Made by a program: the position numbers and the translations under genes. Source: CALBMX01 sp047629095 (GTDB lineage: Bacteria; Planctomycetota; UBA1135; GCA-002686595). Taken from it: DNA of 9,405 nucleotides. How positions within the stretch are numbered: the first letter of the stretch is position 1; every line of letters starts with the position of its first letter. The stretch covers positions 1 through 9,405 of the forward strand of contig JBLHWM010000124.1 of NCBI GenBank assembly GCA_047629095.1, in the 5' to 3' direction. Below are positions 1 to 7,430 of the stretch, piece by piece. The notes below the pieces were generated by a model, which saw only the letters and a program-made list of their open reading frames with translations, did no database searches and was not told the DNA's origin.

Positions 1-1624
1 TGTCCACCGAGAAGCCGATGCCGGGAATCCCGAGGCCTCCCGTTTCGAAGTGAATCCACGCCGCCACGGAATCGGACTTGTCCGCGTCCTTTAGCACGGC
101 GCCGCAGCCGCCGTTTAGGTTCAAGTCCACCACGGACTCTTGGAAGCCCACGGCGATGCGGTCGATGACCGCGTCGGAGCCGAGCCAAGAGGCTCCCACC
201 ACCGTGAATCCACCCTCGGGAGTCCCGAGGTCGTAGTCCCAGGTCATGTCCGTGTCGAGGTCGTCGATGTAGGCAAGCAGGTTGTGAGTGTTTAGGCCGT
301 CGGAGTCGTGGTCCTCGGTGTCGTTGGCTTCGCTGACCAGTGCCACGAGGTTGCCCTCCAGCTTGACTAGGCCAAGTGAGCCGCCAGCAGGCGCAAGTGC
401 CAAGGCGTCCATCAGCGTGCCCGCGTTCGGGGGCAGGACTCCCATGGAGCCCAGGGCCGGGTCCACGGCCGCGCACCAGCGAGGGATTAGGTCGCCGAGG
501 CCGTCGCCGTTGAGGTCGCATCCGGCATCGGTCTCGGGCGTGATCGTTGCAACATATTCGCCATCCACGACAAGCACGCGAGAGCGTCCAACCAAGCCCG
601 TGTTTACGGGTGTAGTCGCGAACGTCGGGTGGCCGAAGTAGATGTAGTGCAGGACCTCGTCGGTCTTGTCGTTGTCCGCGAGGTTCGAGCACTGGATCGG
701 CAGCCAGCCACCGGCGAATAGTGACGGATCGTTCAAGTCCACGTCCTCGGTAATCTCATCCGCAAGCACCGCAACGAGCCAGCCCTCATCCGCGATGCCG
801 TCGCCCACGACGTCCAGGGCTTCGGCATCAAAGGGCGTTGAAGCGCCTCGAATGGTGACTGCCGTAAGCGAGAGTTCTGCCGCGACATCCGTTGCGTCCA
901 ACAGCGCTAGGGCGAAGCTGTCCGTACCGTCGCCATCACCGTCCGTGTCGCCGTCGACGTTCTCGTCCACGGTCACCAGCAAGAGTCCCTCGCGGTCGCC
1001 AAGGATGCGGCACGAGGACAGTGCGGAGCCACTCACGCCCACGGTTACGGGCAGCGTCGGCATCAATGGATCGAGCAGGCGCAGGTTCGTGGTGCCGGCA
1101 CCTTGCGCAACCGTCGTCACGTAGTAGAGGTTCTCGGGGGTCGCCACTGCGGCGATCGACGCGGTGCGCTCGATGTCGTCCACATAGACCGGGTCGATGC
1201 CGGCCTCGGTGTTCCAATGCATCAGCACTAGGTCGGCGATGCCACCGGCGCCGCTGTAATCGACGCCGTTGGTGATCTCGTCGACCACAAGGAAGAACTC
1301 ACCGTCGAGGATGTAAACGGCGTCTGCCTCGAGGTTCGTTGAGGTCGTCACGCCGTTGAGCAGCGAGATGCCCATGGTGACCTTGTCATCGGGTGTGCCG
1401 TCGCCGTCGATGTCCGTGCCGGCGGGTCCAGTTGTCGCTTCCAGTGCGAGAAATGCGGCAAAGTCTCCGCCAACTACCGGGTCGAAGCTCGGGTCCGCAG
1501 CTTCCGTCGTGGCCTTCGCCACAAAGGTCGCAGCGCCTCCGCCCCCACTTCCTCCGCACGAAGCGGCCAAGAGAGTTGCGGAGAGGGCGAGAAGAGTCGA
1601 GGTCTGCTGGTGTGCGCGGCGCAT
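1..1624 (-). CDS. Putative outer-surface lipoprotein with FG-GAP/calcium-loop repeats (3' end beyond window)
   Basis: An uninterrupted minus-strand frame runs from an ATG at 1624 to the left edge, giving 541 residues with no stop, so the gene is partial. The N-terminus has a short basic start, a hydrophobic stretch (residues 11-21) and a lipobox-like A-A-S-C with Cys23, followed by a Gly/Ser linker. This predicts a lipid-anchored, exported protein. The mature part contains several acidic loops of the D-x-D-G-D-G or D-x-N-G-D-G type (about residues 71-80, 224-235, 370-379 and 438-446), as in FG-GAP/VCBS and calcium-binding repeat proteins, separated by beta-rich segments. Sparse paired Cys could form disulfides. 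No catalytic domain is visible. The gene is transcribed divergently from the radical SAM operon and is probably unrelated to it. No clear Shine-Dalgarno precedes the ATG. The lipoprotein call is firm; the ligand and function are unknown. Confidence 0.85.
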   Translation of the reverse strand, partial: MRRAHQQTSTLLALSATLLAASCGGSGGGGAATFVAKATTEAADPSFDPVVGGDFAAFLALEATTGPAGTDIDGDGTPDDKVTMGISLLNGVTTSTNLEADAVYILDGEFFLVVDEITNGVDYSGAGGIADLVLMHWNTEAGIDPVYVDDIERTASIAAVATPENLYYVTTVAQGAGTTNLRLLDPLMPTLPVTVGVSGSALSSCRILGDREGLLLVTVDENVDGDTDGDGDGTDSFALALLDATDVAAELSLTAVTIRGASTPFDAEALDVVGDGIADEGWLVAVLADEITEDVDLNDPSLFAGGWLPIQCSNLADNDKTDEVLHYIYFGHPTFATTPVNTGLVGRSRVLVVDGEYVATITPETDAGCDLNGDGLGDLIPRWCAAVDPALGSMGVLPPNAGTLMDALALAPAGGSLGLVKLEGNLVALVSEANDTEDHDSDGLNTHNLLAYIDDLDTDMTWDYDLGTPEGGFTVVGASWLGSDAVIDRIAVGFQESVVDLNLNGGCGAVLKDADKSDSVAAWIHFETGGLGIPGIGFSVD

Positions 1625-1744
1625 AGCTTTAATGAAGGAGTTCCAACGGGGGGCGCGCACAGGATAGCGTATGGCAAGCGGTTTCGAGGCAAGAGCTTCT
1701 AAGTCCCTGGATGGGCGCCGGAAATCGCCGCGCCCCCGCAGCAT

Positions 1745-1764
1745 TCCTTACCCATCCTTAGGAT
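1745..1764. repeat. Small direct plus inverted repeat upstream of the operon
   Basis: TCCTTA occurs at 1745-1750 and again at 1755-1760, exactly ten bases (one helical turn) apart. The second copy sits within ATCCTTAGGAT (1754-1764), an 11-base palindrome with a central T. The element lies about 20 bases upstream of the putative -35 box, where an activator would bind. It is short enough to be chance. Confidence 0.25.
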
Positions 1765-1784
1765 TTCCAATGGCCGATCGAGCA

Positions 1785-1812
1785 TTGATCCAGGCCCCAA
1801 CCGTGGCATTAT
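1785..1812 (+). promoter_or_regulatory. Possible sigma-70-like promoter for the radical SAM operon
   Basis: A TTGATC box (1785-1790) lies 16 bases before CATTAT (1807-1812), each matching the consensus at four of six positions. The ATG of the first enzyme is at 1819, only six bases after the -10 box. Transcription would therefore start at or next to the start codon, giving a leaderless or nearly leaderless mRNA. This fits the lack of a usable ribosome binding site here. Weak motifs like this arise by chance in GC-rich DNA, so the call is tentative. Confidence 0.3.
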
Positions 1813-1818
1813 GGGGCC

Positions 1819-3834
1819 ATGCCGATCCTACTGGCGAACCCTCCCCACACCGACACCTTCGGCTACTCCATGCCGCCACCCGGGCTCCTGCGCCTTGGCG
1901 GCTGGCTGCGCGATGCTGGCATTCCCGTCGAGCTTGAGGATCTTGCCTTTCGCTTGGCCCATGGCGAGGTTCCCGAGGGCGACGAATTGGGCTTGGCCTG
2001 CGCCGAGTTCTTGGTCGAGCGCATGGAGCGCGCCGCGGGCCCCTGGGTCCTTGGCCTGTCCACCATGGGTGCAACTCTGCCCGTCTCCTTGGTCATCGCG
2101 CGCGTCGTGCGAGAGCTCTGCCCCGAGGTCCCGATCCTCTTCGGCGGACCGGGCACCACGGGCTGCGACGACACCATCCTGGAGGGCTTCCCAGCCGTGG
2201 ACGCGGTGATCAGGGGAGAGGGCGAGCTCACCTTGGCCCAGCTCATGGGACAGTGGGAGATGTGCAGCGCACGGGGCGACGTTGGCGGTCCGGCGGACTT
2301 CCTCGCGCGCCTTGGATCCGAGGGTGTCGACGGCCAGCCCATGCTCGGCATGACCTGGCGTAGTGCTGACGGCGAGGTCATGCGCAACGATGCGCGGCCC
2401 GTCATCGACGACCTAAACCGGCTCAGCACTCCCGCCTGGGATCTGCTCCCCCCCATCTCCGCCTACAAGGACATCACCGGCGCGGCCGATGGTCTGGTGC
2501 CCATCGACTCCGGTCGAGGCTGCGCTTTCGACTGTAGCTTTTGCACCATCGGCCGCTTCTGGAGTCGCCGCTCGCGTCCCCTTCCCCCCGCGCGGTTGGC
2601 GGTCGAAATCGAAGCCGCCCTCGCCATGCCTGGCGCGAAGAGCGCCTACCTGTGCCACGACATCTTCGGTGCCGACCGCAAGAACGCCCTGGCCTTCTGC
2701 AAGGAGATGGAGGGACGCGGCCACGCCTGGGAAGTGCGCGCCCGCATCGATCACTTGGACGACGAGCTGATCGCCGCCATGGCGAGCGCTGGCTGCTATC
2801 GCGTGCTGCTCGGCATCGAATCAGCGGCCGAGTCCGTTCGCCTCGAAGCGGGCAAGCCACTGCGCGGCGCGCCCACCCGCGCCCAGCTACTCGCTACGAT
2901 CCAGACCTTGAGCTGTGCGGGCGTGACGCCGATCCTCTCCCTCATCCTTGGGCTTCCCGGCGAGTCCGATGCCGACCTGCGGGACACCCTAAAATTTGCC
3001 GCCGAGGCCTCCCTCGCCGGTGCAGCCCAGCTGTCCTTTCACCTGGTCAACCCCCAGCCCGGCTGTGAGCTCGGCGAGCTCTATTCTGACGATTCAAGGC
3101 CCGTGGACGGCATTGCCCCGGACATGGCCCTGGGCGCTGGACTCACCCGGCCCGAGCTCGACTTGATCGAGGCGCGGCCTGACCTGTTCTCCTCCTGGAG
3201 CCTACTCACTGGCCTCGAGGGAGGCGTGGAGAAGCTCCTACACCTGCACCGCCTCGCCAAGTTCCTGCCCGCGGTCTTGATGCGCTACCCGCGCACCTTC
3301 GCGGCCTTGGAGCAGCTGCTCGGACTCGACACCCATGACCTTGCCATGCGCATCCTCGAGGCACCCTGTAGCTTCGAAGGCATGGCGCGGCGTCTGAACT
3401 TACCCCTAGTGGACGACTTACTGCTGTGGGAGATGACTCGCCTTCGCGTCGGCGCCCGCGGTCGCGTGACGAGCAACGTGGACATGCCTAACGGCGCGCC
3501 CCTGCGCGTGCTTGTGGACACGATCGAGGTGCACCATGACCTCGGTACCATGGACGCCCTCTTGGCTTCCGGGGATAAGCTACCGAGTCCAAGTGACGCG
3601 CCGCTCTACTTCGCCGTAGGTGCCCGAGAGACCTCTGGCGACGGCGGTAGCTCGCTCATGACCCACCGCATTACCGCCGACCTGGCCGAGCTCTTGCAGA
3701 TCCTTCGCGACGGCGACATCGAATCTGGTGGTCCCCTCGGCGAGCACCCCGACGCCACCATCGAACACCTAGCTGCCCTTGCCGAGGGCAGCCTTGTCTC
3801 CATCTTCCCAGTACCGCACCAGCCCTCACGCTAG
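1819..3834 (+). CDS. B12-binding domain/radical SAM enzyme (first of pair), putative peptide-modifying enzyme
   Basis: This 671-residue cytoplasmic enzyme has an N-terminal cobalamin-binding fold (about 1-145), with the N-A-N-P-P-like opening, the P-P-P-G-L-L-R-L helix, a V-L-G-L-S strand, the F-G-G-P-G turn and the R-G-E-G-E segment. The radical SAM core (about 225-420) has a canonical CX3CX2C cluster motif (C235, C239, C242), an R-A-R-I-D strand, an L-L-G-I-E-S strand and an I-L-G-L-P-G-E motif. The rest is a helical region, and residues 614-666 resemble a PqqD-like winged helix that could bind a leader peptide. Enzymes of this architecture catalyse C-methylation, epimerisation, cyclisation or other radical chemistry. 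The substrate is inferred to be the 52-residue peptide downstream. The ATG at 1819 leads directly into the first beta strand, so the start is secure even though the GGGG at 1813-1816 is too close to act as a ribosome site. Only four bases separate it from the next gene. The specific reaction is unknown. Confidence 0.92.
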   Translation: MPILLANPPHTDTFGYSMPPPGLLRLGGWLRDAGIPVELEDLAFRLAHGEVPEGDELGLACAEFLVERMERAAGPWVLGLSTMGATLPVSLVIARVVRELCPEVPILFGGPGTTGCDDTILEGFPAVDAVIRGEGELTLAQLMGQWEMCSARGDVGGPADFLARLGSEGVDGQPMLGMTWRSADGEVMRNDARPVIDDLNRLSTPAWDLLPPISAYKDITGAADGLVPIDSGRGCAFDCSFCTIGRFWSRRSRPLPPARLAVEIEAALAMPGAKSAYLCHDIFGADRKNALAFCKEMEGRGHAWEVRARIDHLDDELIAAMASAGCYRVLLGIESAAESVRLEAGKPLRGAPTRAQLLATIQTLSCAGVTPILSLILGLPGESDADLRDTLKFAAEASLAGAAQLSFHLVNPQPGCELGELYSDDSRPVDGIAPDMALGAGLTRPELDLIEARPDLFSSWSLLTGLEGGVEKLLHLHRLAKFLPAVLMRYPRTFAALEQLLGLDTHDLAMRILEAPCSFEGMARRLNLPLVDDLLLWEMTRLRVGARGRVTSNVDMPNGAPLRVLVDTIEVHHDLGTMDALLASGDKLPSPSDAPLYFAVGARETSGDGGSSLMTHRITADLAELLQILRDGDIESGGPLGEHPDATIEHLAALAEGSLVSIFPVPHQPSR

Positions 3835-3838
3835 CGCC

Positions 3839-6139
3839 ATGACCGACTTCCCGATCACCCTGATCTTCCCGCCCCAGGCGCACTTCACCCAGCCCTACAT
3901 GGGCCTTGCCTGCCTGAAAGCCTGGCTCCAGGAGCACGGCTTTGACGACGTGGAGCAGGTCGACGCGAGCGTGCTCTCCTACGACCACTTCCTCTCGGCC
4001 GACTACCTGCGCTGGGCCGTTCGCCGAGCCGAAGCCCGTGGTGATCTCGAGCAGGTTGCGAAGCAAGACGAGCTGCCTTTCGCGGACATGGACACCTTCC
4101 GCGCGGCCGCCGAAGTTGCCGTCAGCGGCCACGTGCTCGCCGAGAAGGTCGAAGATGCCAAGGCCGTATTGCGCGGCCAAGACTTCTTTGATCCAGCGAA
4201 GTACGTGCCCGCCGCGCGCACGCTCTTCCACTCCCTGCGCATCGTCTCCGCCGCCTGGGCCCCCTCGAAGTTGACGCCCCACAACTTCACCATGGGCTAC
4301 TCCATCGACCGCTCGGCCGAGGTCTTGGCCGCGACCAGGGACGAGGACCAGAACCCCTATCTCGATTACTTCCGGACCGAGCTCCTACCGGCCCTCATAA
4401 AACGCAACCCGCGCGTGCTGGGCCTGTCGATTATTTACGGTAGCCAACTCATCCCAGCCCTTACCCTTGGCCGGCTCGTTAAGGAGGCTCTGCCCAACTG
4501 CCACGTGACCGCAGGCGGTGGGTTCTTGGCCTACATCGGCGAGAAACTACTGAAGGCCTCAGCCCTGTCCGAATGCCTGGACTCGATCGTCTTCCACGAA
4601 GGTGAGAAGCCCCTGCAAGAGCTCTGCAGTGCCCTCCGCGATGGCACGGACCTAAAGCACATCGCCTCCCTGGGCTACTTCACCCAGAACGAAGCGGGCG
4701 AGACCGTGGGCGTCAAGAACATTGCCGGGCACCCGATCTCACTCAACGAAGCGCCCATGCCCGACTTTGACGGCATGCCATTCGATGCGTACTTCTCCCC
4801 CGAAGTCGTATTAGCCTACGACGTCAACCGCGGGTGCTATTACGGGGAATGCAGCTTCTGCACCTTGCCCACGGTGATCGGTCCGGGCTACCGAACTCGC
4901 TCCGCGGACACCATCGCGAGCCATGTGAAGACCATGCGCGAGAAGTACGGCTTCTCGAACTTCAACTTCATTACCGACTGCCTGCCCCCCGGCATGATCC
5001 GCGAGCTGCCCGAAGAGCTGATCTCACAAGGGTCAAACATCAAGTGGTGGTGCGACGCCCGGGTCGAGCCCCGCGCCTACACCAAGGAAGGTGCCGAGCG
5101 TCTCTTCGAGGCCGGCTGCCGCAAGCTGCTTTTTGGCTTCGAGACGGCCGTGCCGCGCCTGCTCAAATTGATGAAGAAGGGGCAGACCCCAAGACGCACC
5201 TTGGAGGTGGCGAACAACTGCAACGATGCAGGCATTAGCGTCACCTTCTACGCCATGGTTGGCTTCCCTAGCGAGACCCGCGAAGAGGCCCGCGACACCC
5301 TCGCCATGTTGCAAGAAAACGCCGCCGGCACCATCGGCCCCAACGGCAAGTCCGGCCCCCTGCGCGAGGTCAGCCTGCAGACCTTCCACGTGGACGAGGT
5401 GGCCGAGGTCTTCCGCGATCCCACGACCTACGGGGTCGAGCTCTTGCCCGACCCCGCGGCTGATCTCCAGCTCTACCACGACTTCAACGCGAACGCGGGC
5501 ATGAGCCAGCTCGAAGCCTCGGAGATGTTCGACGAGATCATGGCCGGCCTGCGCGAGAGCCTGCCGCTCTTCCACGAGGACACCTTCTTCTACTTCACCC
5601 AGAAGAGCCACTACTTCCTGCACCTCGCCAGCGGCCTGTCCCCCGACGAGTTCATTGAGCACTGCAGGAGTCGCGGCGTCGCGCGCCATATCGAACTTGC
5701 GCGCTCCGAGTCCGGCGAAGCGCTGCTCGACCTTGAAGTTGTGCCCCTCACCGGCACCTGCCCGATCCCCTTCAGCTACGCCGAGGTCACGCGCCGCCTA
5801 GCCCATCCCCTTGCCCGAGCCGCGAGGCCGGACTTTCTGACGGGCACTTTCATGCCCGACCTCGAGCTAAGGGCAGCCAAGGGCATTGGTCCAGTGCCCT
5901 CAAACCCCGAAAAGCAGCTCGTGCTGGCCTATTCCCCGAACTCAACCGAATTTGTCGAGCTCAGCCAGGACGGAGAAGCCGTACTCGATGCGTTGAGGGA
6001 TTCGGGCAGCTACGGTAACTTGTTGCAAGCCCTCGGCCAGCCCGAGGGCCCCGAGCGCGAGCGCCTCGACCTGTTTGTCCTGGGCTTGCACAAGGCCGGC
6101 CTGCTCTTCGTACCCCAACACCAACTCACCGTCTCCTAA
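3839..6139 (+). CDS. B12-binding domain/radical SAM enzyme (second of pair) with PqqD-like C-terminus, putative RiPP maturase
   Basis: The protein is 766 residues from the ATG at 3839, four bases after the previous stop. The frame is open back to 3779, but that extension overlaps the upstream gene and lacks the fold, while the chosen start begins at the first strand (I-T-L-I-F-P-P). The cobalamin-binding fold is split by a helical insertion (about 45-185), then resumes with V-L-G-L-S, A-G-G-G and F-H-E-G-E (about 192-262). The radical SAM core (about 325-540) has cluster cysteines C333, C338 and C341, spaced CX4CX2C rather than CX3CX2C. W-W-C-D-A-R-V, F-G-F-E-T, L-M-K-K-G and M-V-G-F-P-S-E motifs follow. 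Residues 693-758 look like a PqqD-type leader-binding winged helix. General resemblance (from memory, not searched) is to RiPP maturation radical SAM proteins. The peptide gene starts 13 bases downstream. Family call strong; substrate and chemistry inferred. Confidence 0.93.
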   Translation: MTDFPITLIFPPQAHFTQPYMGLACLKAWLQEHGFDDVEQVDASVLSYDHFLSADYLRWAVRRAEARGDLEQVAKQDELPFADMDTFRAAAEVAVSGHVLAEKVEDAKAVLRGQDFFDPAKYVPAARTLFHSLRIVSAAWAPSKLTPHNFTMGYSIDRSAEVLAATRDEDQNPYLDYFRTELLPALIKRNPRVLGLSIIYGSQLIPALTLGRLVKEALPNCHVTAGGGFLAYIGEKLLKASALSECLDSIVFHEGEKPLQELCSALRDGTDLKHIASLGYFTQNEAGETVGVKNIAGHPISLNEAPMPDFDGMPFDAYFSPEVVLAYDVNRGCYYGECSFCTLPTVIGPGYRTRSADTIASHVKTMREKYGFSNFNFITDCLPPGMIRELPEELISQGSNIKWWCDARVEPRAYTKEGAERLFEAGCRKLLFGFETAVPRLLKLMKKGQTPRRTLEVANNCNDAGISVTFYAMVGFPSETREEARDTLAMLQENAAGTIGPNGKSGPLREVSLQTFHVDEVAEVFRDPTTYGVELLPDPAADLQLYHDFNANAGMSQLEASEMFDEIMAGLRESLPLFHEDTFFYFTQKSHYFLHLASGLSPDEFIEHCRSRGVARHIELARSESGEALLDLEVVPLTGTCPIPFSYAEVTRRLAHPLARAARPDFLTGTFMPDLELRAAKGIGPVPSNPEKQLVLAYSPNSTEFVELSQDGEAVLDALRDSGSYGNLLQALGQPEGPERERLDLFVLGLHKAGLLFVPQHQLTVS

Positions 6140-6152
6140 CCTACGAACTGCC

Positions 6153-6311
6153 ATGAACGCCGACTCCGCCGACGCCAAGAACAAGTCCAAAGACGACTCC
6201 AAGAAGTCCAAGCCCGCGCCCAAAAAGCTCGACCTCAAGAACCTCGACCTCTCCGTGGAGAAGGTCGAGGAGCGCATCTCGCCCAGCGAGACCAACGTCT
6301 TCGACAAGTAA
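6153..6311 (+). CDS. Candidate RiPP precursor peptide, 52 residues
   Basis: A small gene starts at the ATG at 6153, between the second radical SAM enzyme (13 bases) and the cytochrome (16 bases). An in-frame upstream start at 6075 would add residues read out of frame from the enzyme gene and is disfavoured. The peptide has three parts: a highly charged Lys/Asp/Ser segment (1-25) with P-A-P, an amphipathic stretch with a tandem L-D-L-K-N-L-D-L (26-33) leading into V-E-K-V-E-E-R (35-41), and a C-terminal I-S-P-S-E-T-N-V-F-D-K (42-52). It has 11 Lys and no Cys, Gly, His, Trp or Tyr; Phe50 is the only aromatic. There is no hydrophobic export signal and no double-glycine cleavage site. Position and composition suggest a leader (1-41) plus a short core (42-52) modified by the two upstream enzymes. 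It could instead be a small basic accessory protein. I do not recognise a named family. Confidence 0.75.
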   Translation: MNADSADAKNKSKDDSKKSKPAPKKLDLKNLDLSVEKVEERISPSETNVFDK

Positions 6312-6327
6312 CCGACCCCCACTCACT

Positions 6328-7407
6328 TTGAACACATTCCACCGACTGCTTGCCACCCTCATCCTTCTCTGCGGCGGCCTTGCCCTTGTGGGCACAGCCC
6401 TCCAAGATGAGGCCGTGAAAGAGGAGCTGCCGCCGCCCCACGTTCCGGCTCCCGCTCCTGATGGTCGGCCCGCTATGCTCGACGGTTGGGAGTCCATGGA
6501 GTGCGTCGAATGCCACCGCGAGATCGCGTCCGAGTGGGCCAGTACTCTGCACGCCCAGGCGTGGATTGACCAGCGCTACCAGGATGCCATCGCCGAGAAG
6601 CGCCGGCCCCAGAGCTGCTACGGCTGCCATATTCCGCAGCCCCTGCAGCTCTCTCCTTTCGGCGGCAAGCCGCGCCCAAGGAATCCCGAAACAACGCCTT
6701 CCGATGAGGCGCTGCACTACGGCATCTCGTGCCTGTCCTGCCACCTCGGCCCGGACGACACGATGCTCGGTCCCTACGAGAGCGACCCGGACAACGAGAT
6801 CTCGCCGGCGCACAAGTCCATGAAGGGCGAGGCCTTTGGCGGCACCCTTGGGGACGCACTCTGCATCAACTGCCACCGCACGAACGTCGGTCCAGTGATT
6901 GGAATCGCCAAGGACTTCGAGGTCACGCGCCAAGCGGACAAGGGCCTGTCCTGCGTCGGCTGTCACATGTCCCAAGTCGAGCGATCCGCCGCAATCGAGA
7001 CCCTGGAAGACGGCACGACCAAGCACTCCCCTGTGCGCCTCGGCCGCAGCCACGCTCTGCAGACACCACGCGATCCGAAGTTCTTGGCCGAGGCTTTTGG
7101 CCTGGACGCGCGCCTAACCGACACCGGCGCCGAGCTCTTGATCACCAACCAAGCAGCGCACCGTATTCCCGGCCTCAAGACCCGCTCGATGACCTTCGTG
7201 GTCCAGGCCCTAGACGTCGACGGCAAGGTGCTCGGCGAGGCTAGCCTGCTCATCGACTCGCGGGCCTACCTGCCCGTGGACGGCTTGCTGCCCATCGACA
7301 TAACGAGCGCTACGGCACCGGCCAAGCTCCAGGTCACGGCCACCCACGATTGGATCGGGGTCGAGGCTCCAGTCGAGTTCGTCAACAAGGCTCTAGAGCT
7401 CAAATAG
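6328..7407 (+). CDS. Exported multihaem (five CXXCH) cytochrome c, C554-like
   Basis: The frame starts at a TTG (6328), 16 bases after the peptide gene. No in-frame ATG lies before residue 50, and the TTG start supplies a good signal peptide (residues 1-26: F-H-R, then a hydrophobic L-I-L-L-C-G-G-L-A-L stretch). A Pro-rich linker follows. Five CXXCH haem-attachment motifs lie at residues 59-63, 97-101, 135-139, 179-183 and 209-213. The first is followed by E-W-A-S-T-L-H, a C554-like pattern in which the His can be a distal haem ligand. Residues 255-359 form a beta-rich, haem-free C-terminal domain with an N-Q-A-A-H-R-I-P-G-L motif seen in multihaem cytochromes. The 359-residue protein would act in the periplasm in electron transfer or peroxidase/oxidase chemistry. 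Tight spacing puts it in the operon with the two radical SAM enzymes and the peptide. Its redox partner is unknown; the mature peptide is a candidate. Confidence 0.9.
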   Translation: MNTFHRLLATLILLCGGLALVGTALQDEAVKEELPPPHVPAPAPDGRPAMLDGWESMECVECHREIASEWASTLHAQAWIDQRYQDAIAEKRRPQSCYGCHIPQPLQLSPFGGKPRPRNPETTPSDEALHYGISCLSCHLGPDDTMLGPYESDPDNEISPAHKSMKGEAFGGTLGDALCINCHRTNVGPVIGIAKDFEVTRQADKGLSCVGCHMSQVERSAAIETLEDGTTKHSPVRLGRSHALQTPRDPKFLAEAFGLDARLTDTGAELLITNQAAHRIPGLKTRSMTFVVQALDVDGKVLGEASLLIDSRAYLPVDGLLPIDITSATAPAKLQVTATHDWIGVEAPVEFVNKALELK

Positions 7408-7430
7408 AGCGCTAAACCGCCTCGTACCCG

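Noticed and set aside
936..1217. Arg-rich and Ser-rich open frames in other frames over the lipoprotein gene
   Set aside because: They are shadows of the 541-codon minus-strand frame, which has a signal peptide and repeated acidic loops.
1813..1816. GGGG as a Shine-Dalgarno site for the first enzyme
   Set aside because: It ends two bases before the ATG, too close to position the ribosome.
3779..3838. Upstream ATG giving a 20-residue extension of the second radical SAM enzyme
   Set aside because: It overlaps the end of the first enzyme in another frame and adds non-domain sequence; the ATG at 3839 begins at the first strand of the cobalamin-binding fold.
5033..5689. Minus-strand open frame opposite the second enzyme
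   Set aside because: The composition (Val/Gly/Ala/Leu/Glu-rich) is the mirror of GC-rich coding DNA; the plus strand carries clear radical SAM motifs.
6075..6152. Longer version of the small peptide, starting inside the second enzyme
   Set aside because: The extra 26 residues are read from the enzyme gene in the wrong frame and look like random composition; the ATG at 6153 lies between the genes.
6235..7053. Long minus-strand open frame opposite the peptide and cytochrome genes
   Set aside because: It is antisense to a gene with five haem motifs and a signal peptide, shows no domain of its own, and is expected from high GC codon bias.
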